From the NCBI RefSeq assembly GCF_024730565.1, contig NZ_CP077725.1, forward strand, positions 2,418,001 through 2,482,000: DNA of 64,000 bases, read 5' to 3'. The stretch is from Clostridium sp. CM027. Lineage in GTDB: Bacteria; Bacillota; Clostridia; Clostridiales; Clostridiaceae. Below the pieces are notes generated by a model that saw only the letters and a list, made by a program, of their open reading frames with translations, did not search any database and had not been told where the DNA came from. Position numbers and translations under genes: made by a program. How positions within the stretch are numbered: position 1 is the stretch's first letter; each line of letters starts with the position of its first letter. Below, in pieces: positions 36,158 through 45,102 of the stretch.

Positions 36158-36209
36158 GATATCCCTCCATTTTTCATTTATAAATAGAATTTACAATGTC
36201 TAACTTATA

Positions 36210-37610
36210 TTAACAAGCTGCAGTCTTTTGTGACTTTACACTTAGCTGTGGAATAATCTCTTTTGCAATTAATTCAAGCTCTTCACTTTTCATTACAGTA
36301 TTTCTTCCAGTTTCATATTGCTTATCAACCCATTCTTTTATAACATTAATTCCCTCATCTTTTTTACTTATCTTGTCTGTTCCCCTTAATCTAAAGTAAG
36401 TATTAACCCAAGCTGCTATACCTGCGTGTCCTGAATGTTCATTAACTGCTACAACAATTGGCCTGCCTAATATTTTCTCAGTATCAAAAATATTATATAT
36501 TTCTTCATCTTTTAATATTCCATCCGCATGTATGCCAGCTCTCGTAACATTGAACTCACTCCCTACAAATGGTGTTCTAGGTGGAATACTATATTTAAAC
36601 TCACCTTCAAAGTATTTGCCAATTTCACTTATCAATTTAAGATTCATATCTTTTACATTTCCTCTTAGTTGACCATATTCTATAATCATAGCCTCAAGTG
36701 GACAGTTACCTGTTCTCTCACCAATACCAAAAAGCGACGTATTTATAGCTGCACATCCATGAGTCCATGCTGTAGTAGCATTGGTCACTACATTATAAAA
36801 ATCATTATGTCCATGCCATTCAATACACTCAGGCGGAACTCCTGCATAAATTCTTAATCCATGTATGATGTTTTGTACACTCCTTGGTAACTCGGTTCTC
36901 GAGTAAGGTAACCCAAGGCCTAATGTATCACATGCTCTAATCTTTATCTTGATACCCGATTTCTTAGAAAGTTCCATAAGTTTTTGTGCTAGTGGCACCA
37001 CAAATCCAAAGAAATCAGCTCTAGTTATATCTTCGAAATGACATCTTGGAGTTATGCCATTTTCTAATGCTTCTTCTACCAATGAGATGTACAAATCCAG
37101 GGCCTGCTGTCTTGTTTTATTCAATTTTTTGAATATATGATAATCAGAACAAGACATAAGTATTCCCGTTTCTTTGAGCCCCATGTCCTTCACTAGCTTA
37201 AGATCTTCCTTGTTGGCTCTTATCCACGAAGTTACCTCTGGAAATTTATATCCTCTTTCTAAACACTTTTCAACCGCTCTTCTGTCTTTTTCGGTATATA
37301 AAAAAAACTCCGTTTGTCTTATTATCCCTGAATTATTATCAAGTTTATGTAGGTAATCAAATATTTTAATTATTTGTTTATCAGTATAGGTATCCATTGC
37401 CTGTTGCCCATCTCTAAAAGTAGTATCCGTAATCCAAATATCTTCAGGTATAAACATTGGAATCTGTTCATTATTAAAAACCATTTTTGGAATTTCTGAG
37501 TATGGAAATATTTCTTTAAATAACCTAGGTTGTTCTTCATTACTTGCCTTAAAATTATTTATTACCCTCTTATGGGAATCATTGTAATTTGTTATCTTCA
37601 TCTCTTTCAT
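36210..37610 (-). CDS. Re-citrate synthase (isopropylmalate/homocitrate synthase family)
   Basis: 466 residues of the DRE-TIM metallolyase family: ITDTTFRDGQQAMDTYTD near residue 60 (metal and base), RCHFEDITRADF, and the metal-binding WHGHNDFYNV with GIGERTGNCPLEA. The C-terminal region keeps GIHADGILKDEEIYNIFD and SGHAGIAAWVN. The sequence and the partnership with aconitase and isocitrate dehydrogenase match the Re-citrate synthase of Clostridium kluyveri, which replaces the usual Si-enzyme in some anaerobes. It would condense oxaloacetate and acetyl-CoA. Homocitrate synthase is the alternative; the neighbours argue against it. First gene of the operon, behind AAGGAGG. Confidence 0.88.
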   Translation of the reverse strand: MKEMKITNYNDSHKRVINNFKASNEEQPRLFKEIFPYSEIPKMVFNNEQIPMFIPEDIWITDTTFRDGQQAMDTYTDKQIIKIFDYLHKLDNNSGIIRQTEFFLYTEKDRRAVEKCLERGYKFPEVTSWIRANKEDLKLVKDMGLKETGILMSCSDYHIFKKLNKTRQQALDLYISLVEEALENGITPRCHFEDITRADFFGFVVPLAQKLMELSKKSGIKIKIRACDTLGLGLPYSRTELPRSVQNIIHGLRIYAGVPPECIEWHGHNDFYNVVTNATTAWTHGCAAINTSLFGIGERTGNCPLEAMIIEYGQLRGNVKDMNLKLISEIGKYFEGEFKYSIPPRTPFVGSEFNVTRAGIHADGILKDEEIYNIFDTEKILGRPIVVAVNEHSGHAGIAAWVNTYFRLRGTDKISKKDEGINVIKEWVDKQYETGRNTVMKSEELELIAKEIIPQLSVKSQKTAAC

Positions 37611-37835
37611 TTATTTTCCTCCTTGCTGTATACCCTATCTCTATTTATAGAATATACATATTTGAATTTTATATGCATTAAACTTTCAATTTATTTATTA
37701 TTATATAGCCTAAACGCAATTTTGTAAAGATATTCTGCAATTTCTTATAATTAATCCGTCATTTTTTTGTTCATATCAATATTTCCCTATACCCTTAAGT
37801 AATAATTGTATCTTTCTTTAAAGTAATAAAATGCA

Positions 37836-37883
37836 CAAAATCCTCCATTATAAAGATAATTATCTTTATAATGGAGGATTTTG
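37836..37883 (-). terminator. Perfect 48-bp palindrome, terminator of CPBP gene
   Basis: CAAAATCCTCCATTATAAAG is repeated as its complement with no unpaired loop (24-bp arms including GATAA/TTATC). It lies 16 bp past the CPBP stop. It is unusually long for a terminator. Confidence 0.75.
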
Positions 37884-37898
37884 TTTTGTGGCCTAATA

Positions 37899-38741
37899 TT
37901 ATATTTCTATAGATTCTTTGTATATATCTAGCTTATTTCCTGGTTTATTTTGATTAAGCCATCTGTAGGCAACAATTAAAATTATGCTTCCTACAATAAA
38001 AGCTGTACCATGAATTAATGTAGCATACTTTCCGCTTATTAATTGGAAGGCTCCTGAAATTGAGATCGCCGTAGAATTATTTATAAAGTGTGCAAATATA
38101 CTTAAATAAATTGAACCTGTATTCAAATATATAGATCCAATAATTAATCCTAGCAAAAATGCATTTATGCCCTGAGGAATATTCATATGCATCAACGCAA
38201 AAAATAAGGCTGATACTATAAGTGCCAATGTTGGATTTATTTTGTTAGCCATACCCCTTAGCAATATCCCTCTAAAAACAATTTCTTCATATATAGGTGC
38301 TATAACAACAGCACTAAGTATCATTATAATAGGTGACATCGCCAGCTCCTCAAATGCTTGATTTATAAAATCAGGCATAGGTATCTTATTAACCCAGTAA
38401 ATTAAACTATTATCATATACTATACGAAAGCCTATAATTATTAAAGCAACATAAATAAAATTCTTTCTATTAAACCTTTTTTTATGAATTTTTTCACAGG
38501 AATTTTTACTATGCCACTTTAATAAAAGAGTAATAATGAAATATTTAACTAACACTCCTGTAACAAATTTCAAATAGGGGGCTACTTTTGTAAAACGTTT
38601 AAAAAATAAATTTAAAATTTCTATGGGTATTTGACCTAATATCTCCAATAAAATTGCTGTAAGCATTACAAGAAAAGCTTTAATTATAGTCATTTGTTTA
38701 ACAGTTATCGCTTGATTTTCTATATTTTTTAAAAATTTCAT
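37899..38741 (-). CDS. CPBP family intramembrane metalloprotease, paralogue
   Basis: 280 residues, the same length as the protein at 7987-8829 and similar throughout: start MKFLKNIENQAI, motif EEIVFRGILLRGMANKINPT, ALMHMNIPQGINAFLLG and HFINN. All catalytic residues are present. About eight hydrophobic segments. It stands alone between the citrate operon and a two-component system. The two copies 30 kb apart indicate gene duplication in the lineage. The substrate is unknown. Confidence 0.86.
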   Translation of the reverse strand: MKFLKNIENQAITVKQMTIIKAFLVMLTAILLEILGQIPIEILNLFFKRFTKVAPYLKFVTGVLVKYFIITLLLKWHSKNSCEKIHKKRFNRKNFIYVALIIIGFRIVYDNSLIYWVNKIPMPDFINQAFEELAMSPIIMILSAVVIAPIYEEIVFRGILLRGMANKINPTLALIVSALFFALMHMNIPQGINAFLLGLIIGSIYLNTGSIYLSIFAHFINNSTAISISGAFQLISGKYATLIHGTAFIVGSIILIVAYRWLNQNKPGNKLDIYKESIEI

Positions 38742-38960
38742 ATTATAACACCCTCTAACTTATTATATTTTAACATAGTTGCAGTTTATACCATCCTAAG
38801 TATACTATATATGTGTTTAACTGTCGTTAAATTACATATATTATATTACTTACCAAATTGGTTATTTTAATAAAGGTGTATATTACATTAAATATATATT
38901 ATATAGATGAAAAAAGTTATCCACATTGTTTTCCGAAAGCTGTTTCCTATATAATCAAAA

Positions 38961-38993
38961 AATAACAAGCCAGAAGGTGGCTTGTTATTTTTT
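38961..38993 (-). terminator. Terminator of the 39024-42607 operon
   Basis: An 11-bp stem AATAACAAGCC/GGCTTGTTATT with T-runs on both sides, 35 bp past the histidine kinase stop. Confidence 0.8.
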
Positions 38994-39023
38994 TGAAGAT
39001 GACTTACTTTAAATTCGGACTAT

Positions 39024-39941
39024 CTACTCTGTAATAGACTTTAAACATTTCCACCTTATTATTATGCTAAGATTTCCTTCTACTAGTTCCACTGAAATTT
39101 CATGCCCCATTTGTTCAACTAGTTGTTTTGTTATAGCAAGTCCAATCCCTGTACTTTTCCCTGTTCTTGCTCTATCTGCTGTAAAAAATCGTTCAAATAA
39201 ACGCTTCGCATCTTCATCACTTAAATTTTGGGCAGCATTTTGAAATATTGTAACAATGTATTCATTACTGCGTTTTAAAGAGATGGCTGCATATCCTTCA
39301 CCATATTTAATAATGTTTTGTATTAGATTTGAAAACACTCTCTTTACTTCAACTTCATCTCCTATAATAAAATAAGGTTTTTCTTCTATATCAATTTTAG
39401 GTTCCACTTCGCAATTTAAAAAATCATTATAAAATGAAGCCACGCATTCACACAATATATTATTTAAGTTTAATGATTTCATATCAAATTTATATTCATT
39501 ACCTTCTAGTCTTGATAAATCATAAAAACTAGTTATTAAGGATTCTAAGGATTTTGTTCTGTTTTTTACTATATCTATATATTTCTTATTTTCATCTTCA
39601 GATAAACTATTATTATCAATTAATTGCATATACCCCATTATCGAAGTTAATGGAGTCCTTAAATCATGAGATATATTTGAAATAGCTTTTCTAAGCTCTA
39701 AATCCATCTTTTTATATTTAGCTTCTGACTTTTGTTTTTCTTCTAGGTTTTTGTTTATTCCCAAAGCTAACCCATGTAATTGCTTATTATCATAAGATAA
39801 TAGTATTTTTGAACTAGTCTTAGTCTTATTAATTTTGTTTAATTGATTGTTTATACTTTTAATTTCACTATATAGGAAAACATAAAGGGTAACAGATATG
39901 ACTACCGCAGCTAGTAATAAAATTATTATTATTCTTTGCAT
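39024..39941 (-). CDS. Sensor histidine kinase, short sensor (BcrA-type module)
   Basis: About 305 residues. Only one N-terminal membrane helix (about 3-23) and no real extracellular domain; a dimerisation domain with ISNISHDLRTPLTSIMGY and the catalytic domain with NLIQNIIKYG and STGIGLAIT follow. Kinases without a sensor usually read the state of an associated ABC transporter. The ATG at 39941 lies 8 nt after AAGGGG; a GTG at 39950 is less well spaced. It is separated from its operon partners by element copy E. Confidence 0.9.
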   Translation of the reverse strand: MQRIIIILLLAAVVISVTLYVFLYSEIKSINNQLNKINKTKTSSKILLSYDNKQLHGLALGINKNLEEKQKSEAKYKKMDLELRKAISNISHDLRTPLTSIMGYMQLIDNNSLSEDENKKYIDIVKNRTKSLESLITSFYDLSRLEGNEYKFDMKSLNLNNILCECVASFYNDFLNCEVEPKIDIEEKPYFIIGDEVEVKRVFSNLIQNIIKYGEGYAAISLKRSNEYIVTIFQNAAQNLSDEDAKRLFERFFTADRARTGKSTGIGLAITKQLVEQMGHEISVELVEGNLSIIIRWKCLKSITE

Positions 39942-40005
39942 AAATATCACCCCTTCCTCTAATATCTAAAATATATTATCCGTATGCTACTCTAATTTAT
40001 TTAAC

Positions 40006-40154
40006 GACATTTCAGAAGGAAAGTCCCCCTCTTCTATAAGTAGGAGTTACTTGCCCTAATAAATAGAAAACTTCAGTGGGAATATAAATCTCCTTCTGAA
40101 GTCGATAATACAACTTCTGTGAAGCTGTTGCAGCTCCGCAGGAGATCATTTAAC
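40006..40154 (+). mobile_element. IS200/IS605-like palindromic element, copy E (149 bp), within an operon
   Basis: Opposite in orientation to copies A-D. Left end after TTTAAC: GACATTTCAGAAGG; internal stems CCTCTTCTATAAGTAGG-like, CTTCAG/CTGAAG and CAACTTCTGTGAAGCTGTTG; right end CTCCGCAGGAGATCATTTAAC. It lies between the ABC permease and kinase genes of one operon and supplies the permease TGA stop. Removing it leaves TTTAAC once and gives a TAA stop at the same codon, so both ends are well supported. Confidence 0.75.
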
Positions 40155-40901
40155 TTCCTTTTTTTCAAAATACACTATAGTTATAATTGTAAATACTAAT
40201 GTATAAATAACTCCCATTAAAACCGAAGATATTATAGTTTCGCTTGTTAATGATGATGTTGAAATTTCATTTATTTTTTTTGTAATAAGAATATTTTCCA
40301 GGTATTTAAACTTATCAGAAACAAAGAATGAAAGCACTCCAATAATCTTGTCTGTAAATATAAATATTCCAGAATAGACAAATGCAAAAATAGTATTATT
40401 TTTAATAATAACAGCTAAGAAAGTACATATTGCTATAGCTGCTATCCATAGAGGCGTGGCTACTAATGATTTTTGACAAAACCTTATTATAGTTATAATT
40501 AGTTCATTATTTACTCCAAATACTACAAATGCGCTCCCAAAATACAAAACTAATATAATAATTTCTGCTATAAATGCAAGGATAACTGTAGTTATAAGCT
40601 TTGATAAAATTATTTTACTTCTTGTAACTCCAAAAACCACAACATTTCTAAGCGTTTCATTTTTGTTTTCCTCCGATGTAATCATATCCACAAATCCAAC
40701 TACTAGAAATATTGGTATAATAAGGGTTGACATAGTGAACTTATCAAACATACTATTAATACTATCAGTGGGAATATGACAATGTACATTTAAAATCATA
40801 ACATTAGCTAATATAGATAAAATACCTATAGAAGCTGTATAAGCCCAAAAATATACTCTATTAAAACTTCTATAAAGTTCAGCTTTTATATAATTAATCA
40901 T
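40146..40901 (-). CDS. ABC-2 type permease of a bacitracin-like resistance module
   Basis: About 251 residues with six hydrophobic segments and the ENKNETLRNVVVFGVTRSKI stretch typical of ABC-2 permeases beside BcrA-type ATPases. The ATG at 40901 overlaps the ATPase gene end by 8 bp, so translation is coupled. It would form the export channel of a peptide-antibiotic resistance pump. The TGA stop is provided by element copy E, and the protein end (KEVK) is unaffected. Confidence 0.87.
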   Translation of the reverse strand: MINYIKAELYRSFNRVYFWAYTASIGILSILANVMILNVHCHIPTDSINSMFDKFTMSTLIIPIFLVVGFVDMITSEENKNETLRNVVVFGVTRSKIILSKLITTVILAFIAEIIILVLYFGSAFVVFGVNNELIITIIRFCQKSLVATPLWIAAIAICTFLAVIIKNNTIFAFVYSGIFIFTDKIIGVLSFFVSDKFKYLENILITKKINEISTSSLTSETIISSVLMGVIYTLVFTIITIVYFEKKEVK

Positions 40902-41817
40902 GCTTATTACCCCCAATTAAATTTACAAAATACTCTTCTAAACTCACACCACTGTTATTAATTGAAAATAGCTTAATTCCATTATTAATAAGCGCCTCTG
41001 ACACTCTCTCTGGAGTATCTATGTGCTGATATAATCTAATTTCATTTCTATTTAACACTTCATATTCCATGGCTCCTAGCTTATTTTCTATTATAACGGT
41101 GGCTTTTGAGGTATCATCTACTTTAATTAATAGGTATCTTCTACATTTTTCTTCTAGATTCTTTGCAGATATTTGCTCTACAAACTCGCCCTTATTAATA
41201 AATCCATAGGTATTTGCAAGTTGAGATAGCTCACTTAATATATGGCTAGATATAATTATTGTCGTATTTCTTTCTCTATTAAATTTTAATAAAAGTTCTC
41301 TTAATTCTATTATTCCAGTAGGGTCAAGACCGTTGGTAGGTTCATCTAAGATTAGTAAGTCAGGACTTGTCATTATAGCTAGCGCGAGCCCTAATCGTTG
41401 TTTCATGCCAAGTGAAAAATTTTTGAATTTTTTCTTGCCCACATCCTCAAGACCTACCATTTTAATTGCCTTATCCACACATTCTTTTTCTACAACGCCC
41501 CTTTGCAATCTATAGTATTCCAAATTTTTCTTTGCTGATAAATACTTGAAAAAACTTGGTGTTTCAACCATGCATCCAAGCTTTGTCCTTGAATTATTTA
41601 AACCGGCTTTTGATACTTCATTAAAAAGTTCTATTTCTCCGCTTGTTGGTATAGATAATCCAGATATCATCCTAAGAATTGTTGTTTTTCCTGCACCGTT
41701 CTTACCTACAAGTCCGTAAATATCCCCTTGTTTTAATTCTAAATCAACATTATTTACGGCAAAGTCCTTACCATACTTTTTAGTTAATTTTTTTGTTTTT
41801 AAAATTATATCCCCCAT
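40894..41817 (-). CDS. ABC transporter ATPase, BcrA-type
   Basis: 307 residues. Walker A GKNGAGKTT, signature FSLGMKQR, Walker B LLILDEPTNGLD and IIISSHILSEL. A C-terminal extension of about 90 residues is typical of BcrA/NatA-type ATPases serving antibiotic efflux. Second gene after the response regulator, with an 88-bp gap containing tandem 11-bp repeats, so it probably has its own regulated promoter. Start behind GGGGAGGG. Confidence 0.92.
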   Translation of the reverse strand: MGDIILKTKKLTKKYGKDFAVNNVDLELKQGDIYGLVGKNGAGKTTILRMISGLSIPTSGEIELFNEVSKAGLNNSRTKLGCMVETPSFFKYLSAKKNLEYYRLQRGVVEKECVDKAIKMVGLEDVGKKKFKNFSLGMKQRLGLALAIMTSPDLLILDEPTNGLDPTGIIELRELLLKFNRERNTTIIISSHILSELSQLANTYGFINKGEFVEQISAKNLEEKCRRYLLIKVDDTSKATVIIENKLGAMEYEVLNRNEIRLYQHIDTPERVSEALINNGIKLFSINNSGVSLEEYFVNLIGGNKHD

Positions 41818-41860
41818 TAAATTCCCTCCCCTTATCTTATATATTTATAATAGTACTTAA

Positions 41861-41904
41861 AGTATAAGAAACCTTAAGGAAACCCTTAAGAAAGTATTAA
41901 GATT
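41861..41904 (-). promoter_or_regulatory. Tandem 11-bp direct repeats upstream of BcrA-type transporter
   Basis: On the minus strand four adjacent 11-mers read ATCTTAATACT, TTTCTTAAGGG, TTTCCTTAAGG and TTTCTTATACT (41894-41904, 41883-41893, 41872-41882, 41861-41871). Head-to-tail copies at one helical turn are what an OmpR-family regulator binds. They lie 44 bp or more before the transporter ATG and just past the regulator stop. Confidence 0.55.
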
Positions 41905-41905
41905 T

Positions 41906-42607
41906 CTAGCTCATCTTATAACCAATTCCCCATACTGTATGAATATACTCACTATCTGGATCAATTTTTGCTATTTTTGAGCGAAGGTTGCTCACATGAA
42001 CATTTACAGTGTTATCATCACCAAAAAACTCATCATTCCATACAGTCTCAAATATATTTGCTTTAGTAAACACCTTATTTGGGTAAGACATTAACATCTC
42101 TAAGATATGAAACTCTCTTGGTGTAATGTTAATATTTTCTCCTTTAACTAGTGCCTCTACTGCTTCACTATTTAAAATTAAATCTTTATACTTTAAAATA
42201 TTTTCACTTTTACTTTTATTAGAAAATATCATATATCTTCTGAGTTGTGATTCAACCCTTGCTAGAATTTCATTTACATCAAAAGGCTTGGACACAAAAT
42301 CATCTGCACCTAGTCTTAGTACTTCTATTTTTGTATCCTGTGCTGTCTTCGCAGATAAAACTATTATTGGCATAGTTTTAATTTTTCTTATGATTGATAT
42401 AAGCTCCTCCCCAGATATACCCGGTATCATTAAATCTAATAAGATAATGTGAAAATCATACTGATTTATGCACATTCTTGCTTCCGATCCTGAATATGCA
42501 GTTTTCACATAGTATCCATGTTTACTCAATATTCCACATAACAAATTATTTATATCTATATCATCTTCTACCACCAATACACTTATATTATCATTCATCC
42601 TACTCAT
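41906..42607 (-). CDS. OmpR/PhoB family response regulator
   Basis: 233 residues: receiver domain with EDD, phospho-acceptor Asp58 (LLDLMIPG) and KPFDVNEI, then a winged helix ending TVWGIGYKMS. First gene of the operon with a BcrA-type transporter and kinase. The ATG at 42607 is given; a second in-frame ATG at 42598 has comparable spacing and cannot be excluded. Tandem repeats at its 3' side are a likely binding site controlling the transporter. Confidence 0.92.
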   Translation of the reverse strand: MSRMNDNISVLVVEDDIDINNLLCGILSKHGYYVKTAYSGSEARMCINQYDFHIILLDLMIPGISGEELISIIRKIKTMPIIVLSAKTAQDTKIEVLRLGADDFVSKPFDVNEILARVESQLRRYMIFSNKSKSENILKYKDLILNSEAVEALVKGENINITPREFHILEMLMSYPNKVFTKANIFETVWNDEFFGDDNTVNVHVSNLRSKIAKIDPDSEYIHTVWGIGYKMS

Positions 42608-42911
42608 CCTTTATAAATTAATTTCATACATCATCTTACATATGGAATTTTATCCATATATAGTTTAGATTTATATAATTTCAGTATACTTTTGTTTTAT
42701 TAATTTGTAAAATTATTAAAGTATTTCCTTTATAATACCTATTATGGGGATCTGAATCTTGATAATTAGCTAATATAAATTGTTCACTACGTTACTAATT
42801 CAAGTAATATCTATTGGACAGTCAGCTGAAAAAGGTCTGTAGTGACTAATGTTTACTTCTCATATTTTTATCATAGTTATGGTATACTATCATTTTAAGG
42901 CGGTGATAATA
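42608..42911. other. Divergent region between two response regulator genes
   Basis: 304 bp without a gene. A structured segment at 42783-42837 is bounded by TCACTAC/GTAGTGA and contains TTACT/AGTAA. It also contains GTCAGCTGAAAA, a 12-mer seen in reverse at 3645-3656. No promoter could be fixed with confidence. Confidence 0.35.
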
Positions 42912-43601
42912 ATGGATGTAATAAAAGGTCTGATTCTTATTGTTGATGATGAAAGTAGAATTAGACGAATGCTTAAGGACTTTCTCGTTAGTCATAAATA
43001 TGAGATACTTGAGGCAAGCAATGGAAAAGAAGCGATGGAAATGTTTTATTCTAATAACAGTAAGATAGATTTAATTTTATTAGATGTAATGATGCCAATG
43101 AAGAATGGATTTGATGTACTTTCTGAAATTCGTGAAGACTCGATTACTCCAATTATTATGCTTACTGCTAAGGGGGAGGAATATGATCAATTGGCTGGAT
43201 TTAAATTTGGTGCAGATGATTATATATCTAAACCTTTTTCGCCGTCATTACTTCTTGCACGACTTGAAGCTGTATTAAAAAGAACTGGTAAGCGAAAGGT
43301 CGAAAATGTTGTTATAGGCAATATATCAGTTGATAAGTTAAAAAAAGAAGTAGTTTGTGCCAATGAAAAATTAGACCTTACACCCAAAGAATATGATTTA
43401 CTTTTATACTTTATTGAAAATAATGAACTAGTTTTAGCCAGAGAACAAATTTTAGATGCCGTTTGGAATTATGATTATGTAGGCGATGCAAGAACAGTTG
43501 ATACACACATAAAGCAATTAAGAGCAAAACTTGTATTCAATTGCCAATATATCAAAACCGTCCATGGCGTTGGTTATCGCTTTGAGGTGAAAAATGAATA
43601 A
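42912..43601 (+). CDS. OmpR/PhoB family response regulator
   Basis: About 229 residues from the ATG at 42912, which follows AAGGCGGTG. Upstream in-frame ATG codons encode an unlikely hydrophobic leader. Receiver domain with VDDES, Asp58 (LLDVMMPM), KPFSPSLL; winged helix ending TVHGVGYRFE. It overlaps the kinase gene by 8 bp. It probably controls the FtsX-type transporter downstream, where TCACAA repeats 11 bp apart precede the promoter. Confidence 0.93.
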   Translation: MDVIKGLILIVDDESRIRRMLKDFLVSHKYEILEASNGKEAMEMFYSNNSKIDLILLDVMMPMKNGFDVLSEIREDSITPIIMLTAKGEEYDQLAGFKFGADDYISKPFSPSLLLARLEAVLKRTGKRKVENVVIGNISVDKLKKEVVCANEKLDLTPKEYDLLLYFIENNELVLAREQILDAVWNYDYVGDARTVDTHIKQLRAKLVFNCQYIKTVHGVGYRFEVKNE

Positions 43602-45051
43602 GACAATTAAAACTAAAGTTACTATATTTGTTGGGCTAATTATTTTTTCAATTGTAATATTACAAGTAATATTCAATATATTTTTAGCAAATCCATATTT
43701 TAAGGCACAAAAAAGCAATGTAATTGAGCAACTATTTAGTCAAATCAATCAAAATTACAGTGATGATGATACAAATTTATACAATATCGTTAACCACCGC
43801 GAAGAAACTGATAATTTAAAAATTACAATTTTAGATAAATTAAATAATGTTATTTATAATAGTTATGGGGGAAATAATCCATTTCCCCCAGATGCACCTC
43901 CTCGTTTTAAAAGTGAAAAGGGTAGAGTAATATTTTCTGAAAATCCACGCGCTGAGTTGCAGGTGAACTATAGAACAAATGAAGAAAGCTTAATGCTTCA
44001 CGGAATAATAAATTCTAAAAATGGAAAACGATTCATTGTAATTGAAACACCCATTTCTGGAGTTGAACAGAGCGCAAAAATTCTCGCTAAATTTAGTGTG
44101 TTTATTTCTATTTTTGCATTACTATTTGGTGGATTTGCAGCATATATATTTGCTTCGAAATTCAGTAAACCTATTAAACAAATTGATGAAGTGGCACGAA
44201 ATGTGGCTATTTTGAATTTTACTAAAAAAGCAGATGAAAATTTGCCTGATGATGAAATAGGAAGGTTAGCTAAGAACATTAATATCATGTCGAATACACT
44301 TTCACAAATGATTTCAAAGCTTACAAGCGCAAATCAAGTCCTGCAGAAAGGTATTGATTACCAAAAGCAAATAGAAAAAATGAGAAGAGAATTTATTGCG
44401 AATGTTTCCCATGAGTTAAAAACCCCACTTTCATTATTATTGGGATATTCCGAAATGTTAAAAAATGATGTAGAGGGTATCGATAAAACCTTTTATTATG
44501 ATGTAATTATTGATGAAAGCCAAAAAATGGATCAGCTTGTTAAGAGCTTGCTTGATATTTCAAGCATTGAAAATAATTTGGTTAAATTAAAAAAAGAAAA
44601 TATTAAATTGGGAGAAGTTGCATCACTTCTTACTGCAAAAAACCATGTATTGTTTGCAAAAAAAGATATTATCTATAGTCCGCATTTTGAAAATGATTGC
44701 TGCGTTAGTGGTGATAAAATACACTTAGAGCAAGTGATGAAAAATTATATGATAAACGCAATTTCACACACAAAACCAAATAATATGGTTAAGATATCTG
44801 TTAAGAAACAACAAGAAAATGTGGTGTTTTCAATATATAACGAGGGCGTAAATATTCCTATTGAGAATATCGACAAGATATGGGACAGCTTTTATAGGAC
44901 GGATCAAGCAAGAACAAGAAATGACGAAAACAATGTTGGATTAGGGCTTTACATTGTTAAAACAATTATTAACGCTCATGAAGGCGATTATGGTGTTATA
45001 AATCATGACGGTGGCGTTGAATTTTGGTTTTCTTTGAAAAGCACAAATTAA
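43594..45051 (+). CDS. Sensor histidine kinase with HAMP domain
   Basis: 485 residues. Helices at about 7-27 and 165-187 frame an extracellular sensor of about 135 residues. HAMP (SKPIKQIDEVARNVA) and a coiled-coil segment follow, then NVSHELKTPLSLLLGY (phospho-acceptor His) and a catalytic domain with NYMINAISHT and VGLGLYIV. The layout resembles VncS/PhoR-type kinases. Translation is coupled to the regulator gene, and a strong terminator follows. Confidence 0.92.
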   Translation: MNKTIKTKVTIFVGLIIFSIVILQVIFNIFLANPYFKAQKSNVIEQLFSQINQNYSDDDTNLYNIVNHREETDNLKITILDKLNNVIYNSYGGNNPFPPDAPPRFKSEKGRVIFSENPRAELQVNYRTNEESLMLHGIINSKNGKRFIVIETPISGVEQSAKILAKFSVFISIFALLFGGFAAYIFASKFSKPIKQIDEVARNVAILNFTKKADENLPDDEIGRLAKNINIMSNTLSQMISKLTSANQVLQKGIDYQKQIEKMRREFIANVSHELKTPLSLLLGYSEMLKNDVEGIDKTFYYDVIIDESQKMDQLVKSLLDISSIENNLVKLKKENIKLGEVASLLTAKNHVLFAKKDIIYSPHFENDCCVSGDKIHLEQVMKNYMINAISHTKPNNMVKISVKKQQENVVFSIYNEGVNIPIENIDKIWDSFYRTDQARTRNDENNVGLGLYIVKTIINAHEGDYGVINHDGGVEFWFSLKSTN

Positions 45052-45057
45052 TAATTT

Positions 45058-45096
45058 AATCTGCTTAACGCTTAGGCGTTAAGCAGATTTTTTTAT
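45058..45096 (+). terminator. Terminator between kinase and transporter genes
   Basis: A 14-bp perfect stem AATCTGCTTAACGC/complement with loop TTAG and a seven-T tail. It separates the two-component genes from the transporter genes, which therefore need their own promoter. Confidence 0.9.
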
Positions 45097-45102
45097 TTAA
45101 GC

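Noticed and set aside
33214-37610. Operon as leucine biosynthesis (isopropylmalate synthase and dehydrogenase)
   Set aside because: The hydratase is a single-chain aconitase rather than LeuC/LeuD, and the dehydrogenase has the isocitrate-type loop, so citrate to 2-oxoglutarate fits better.
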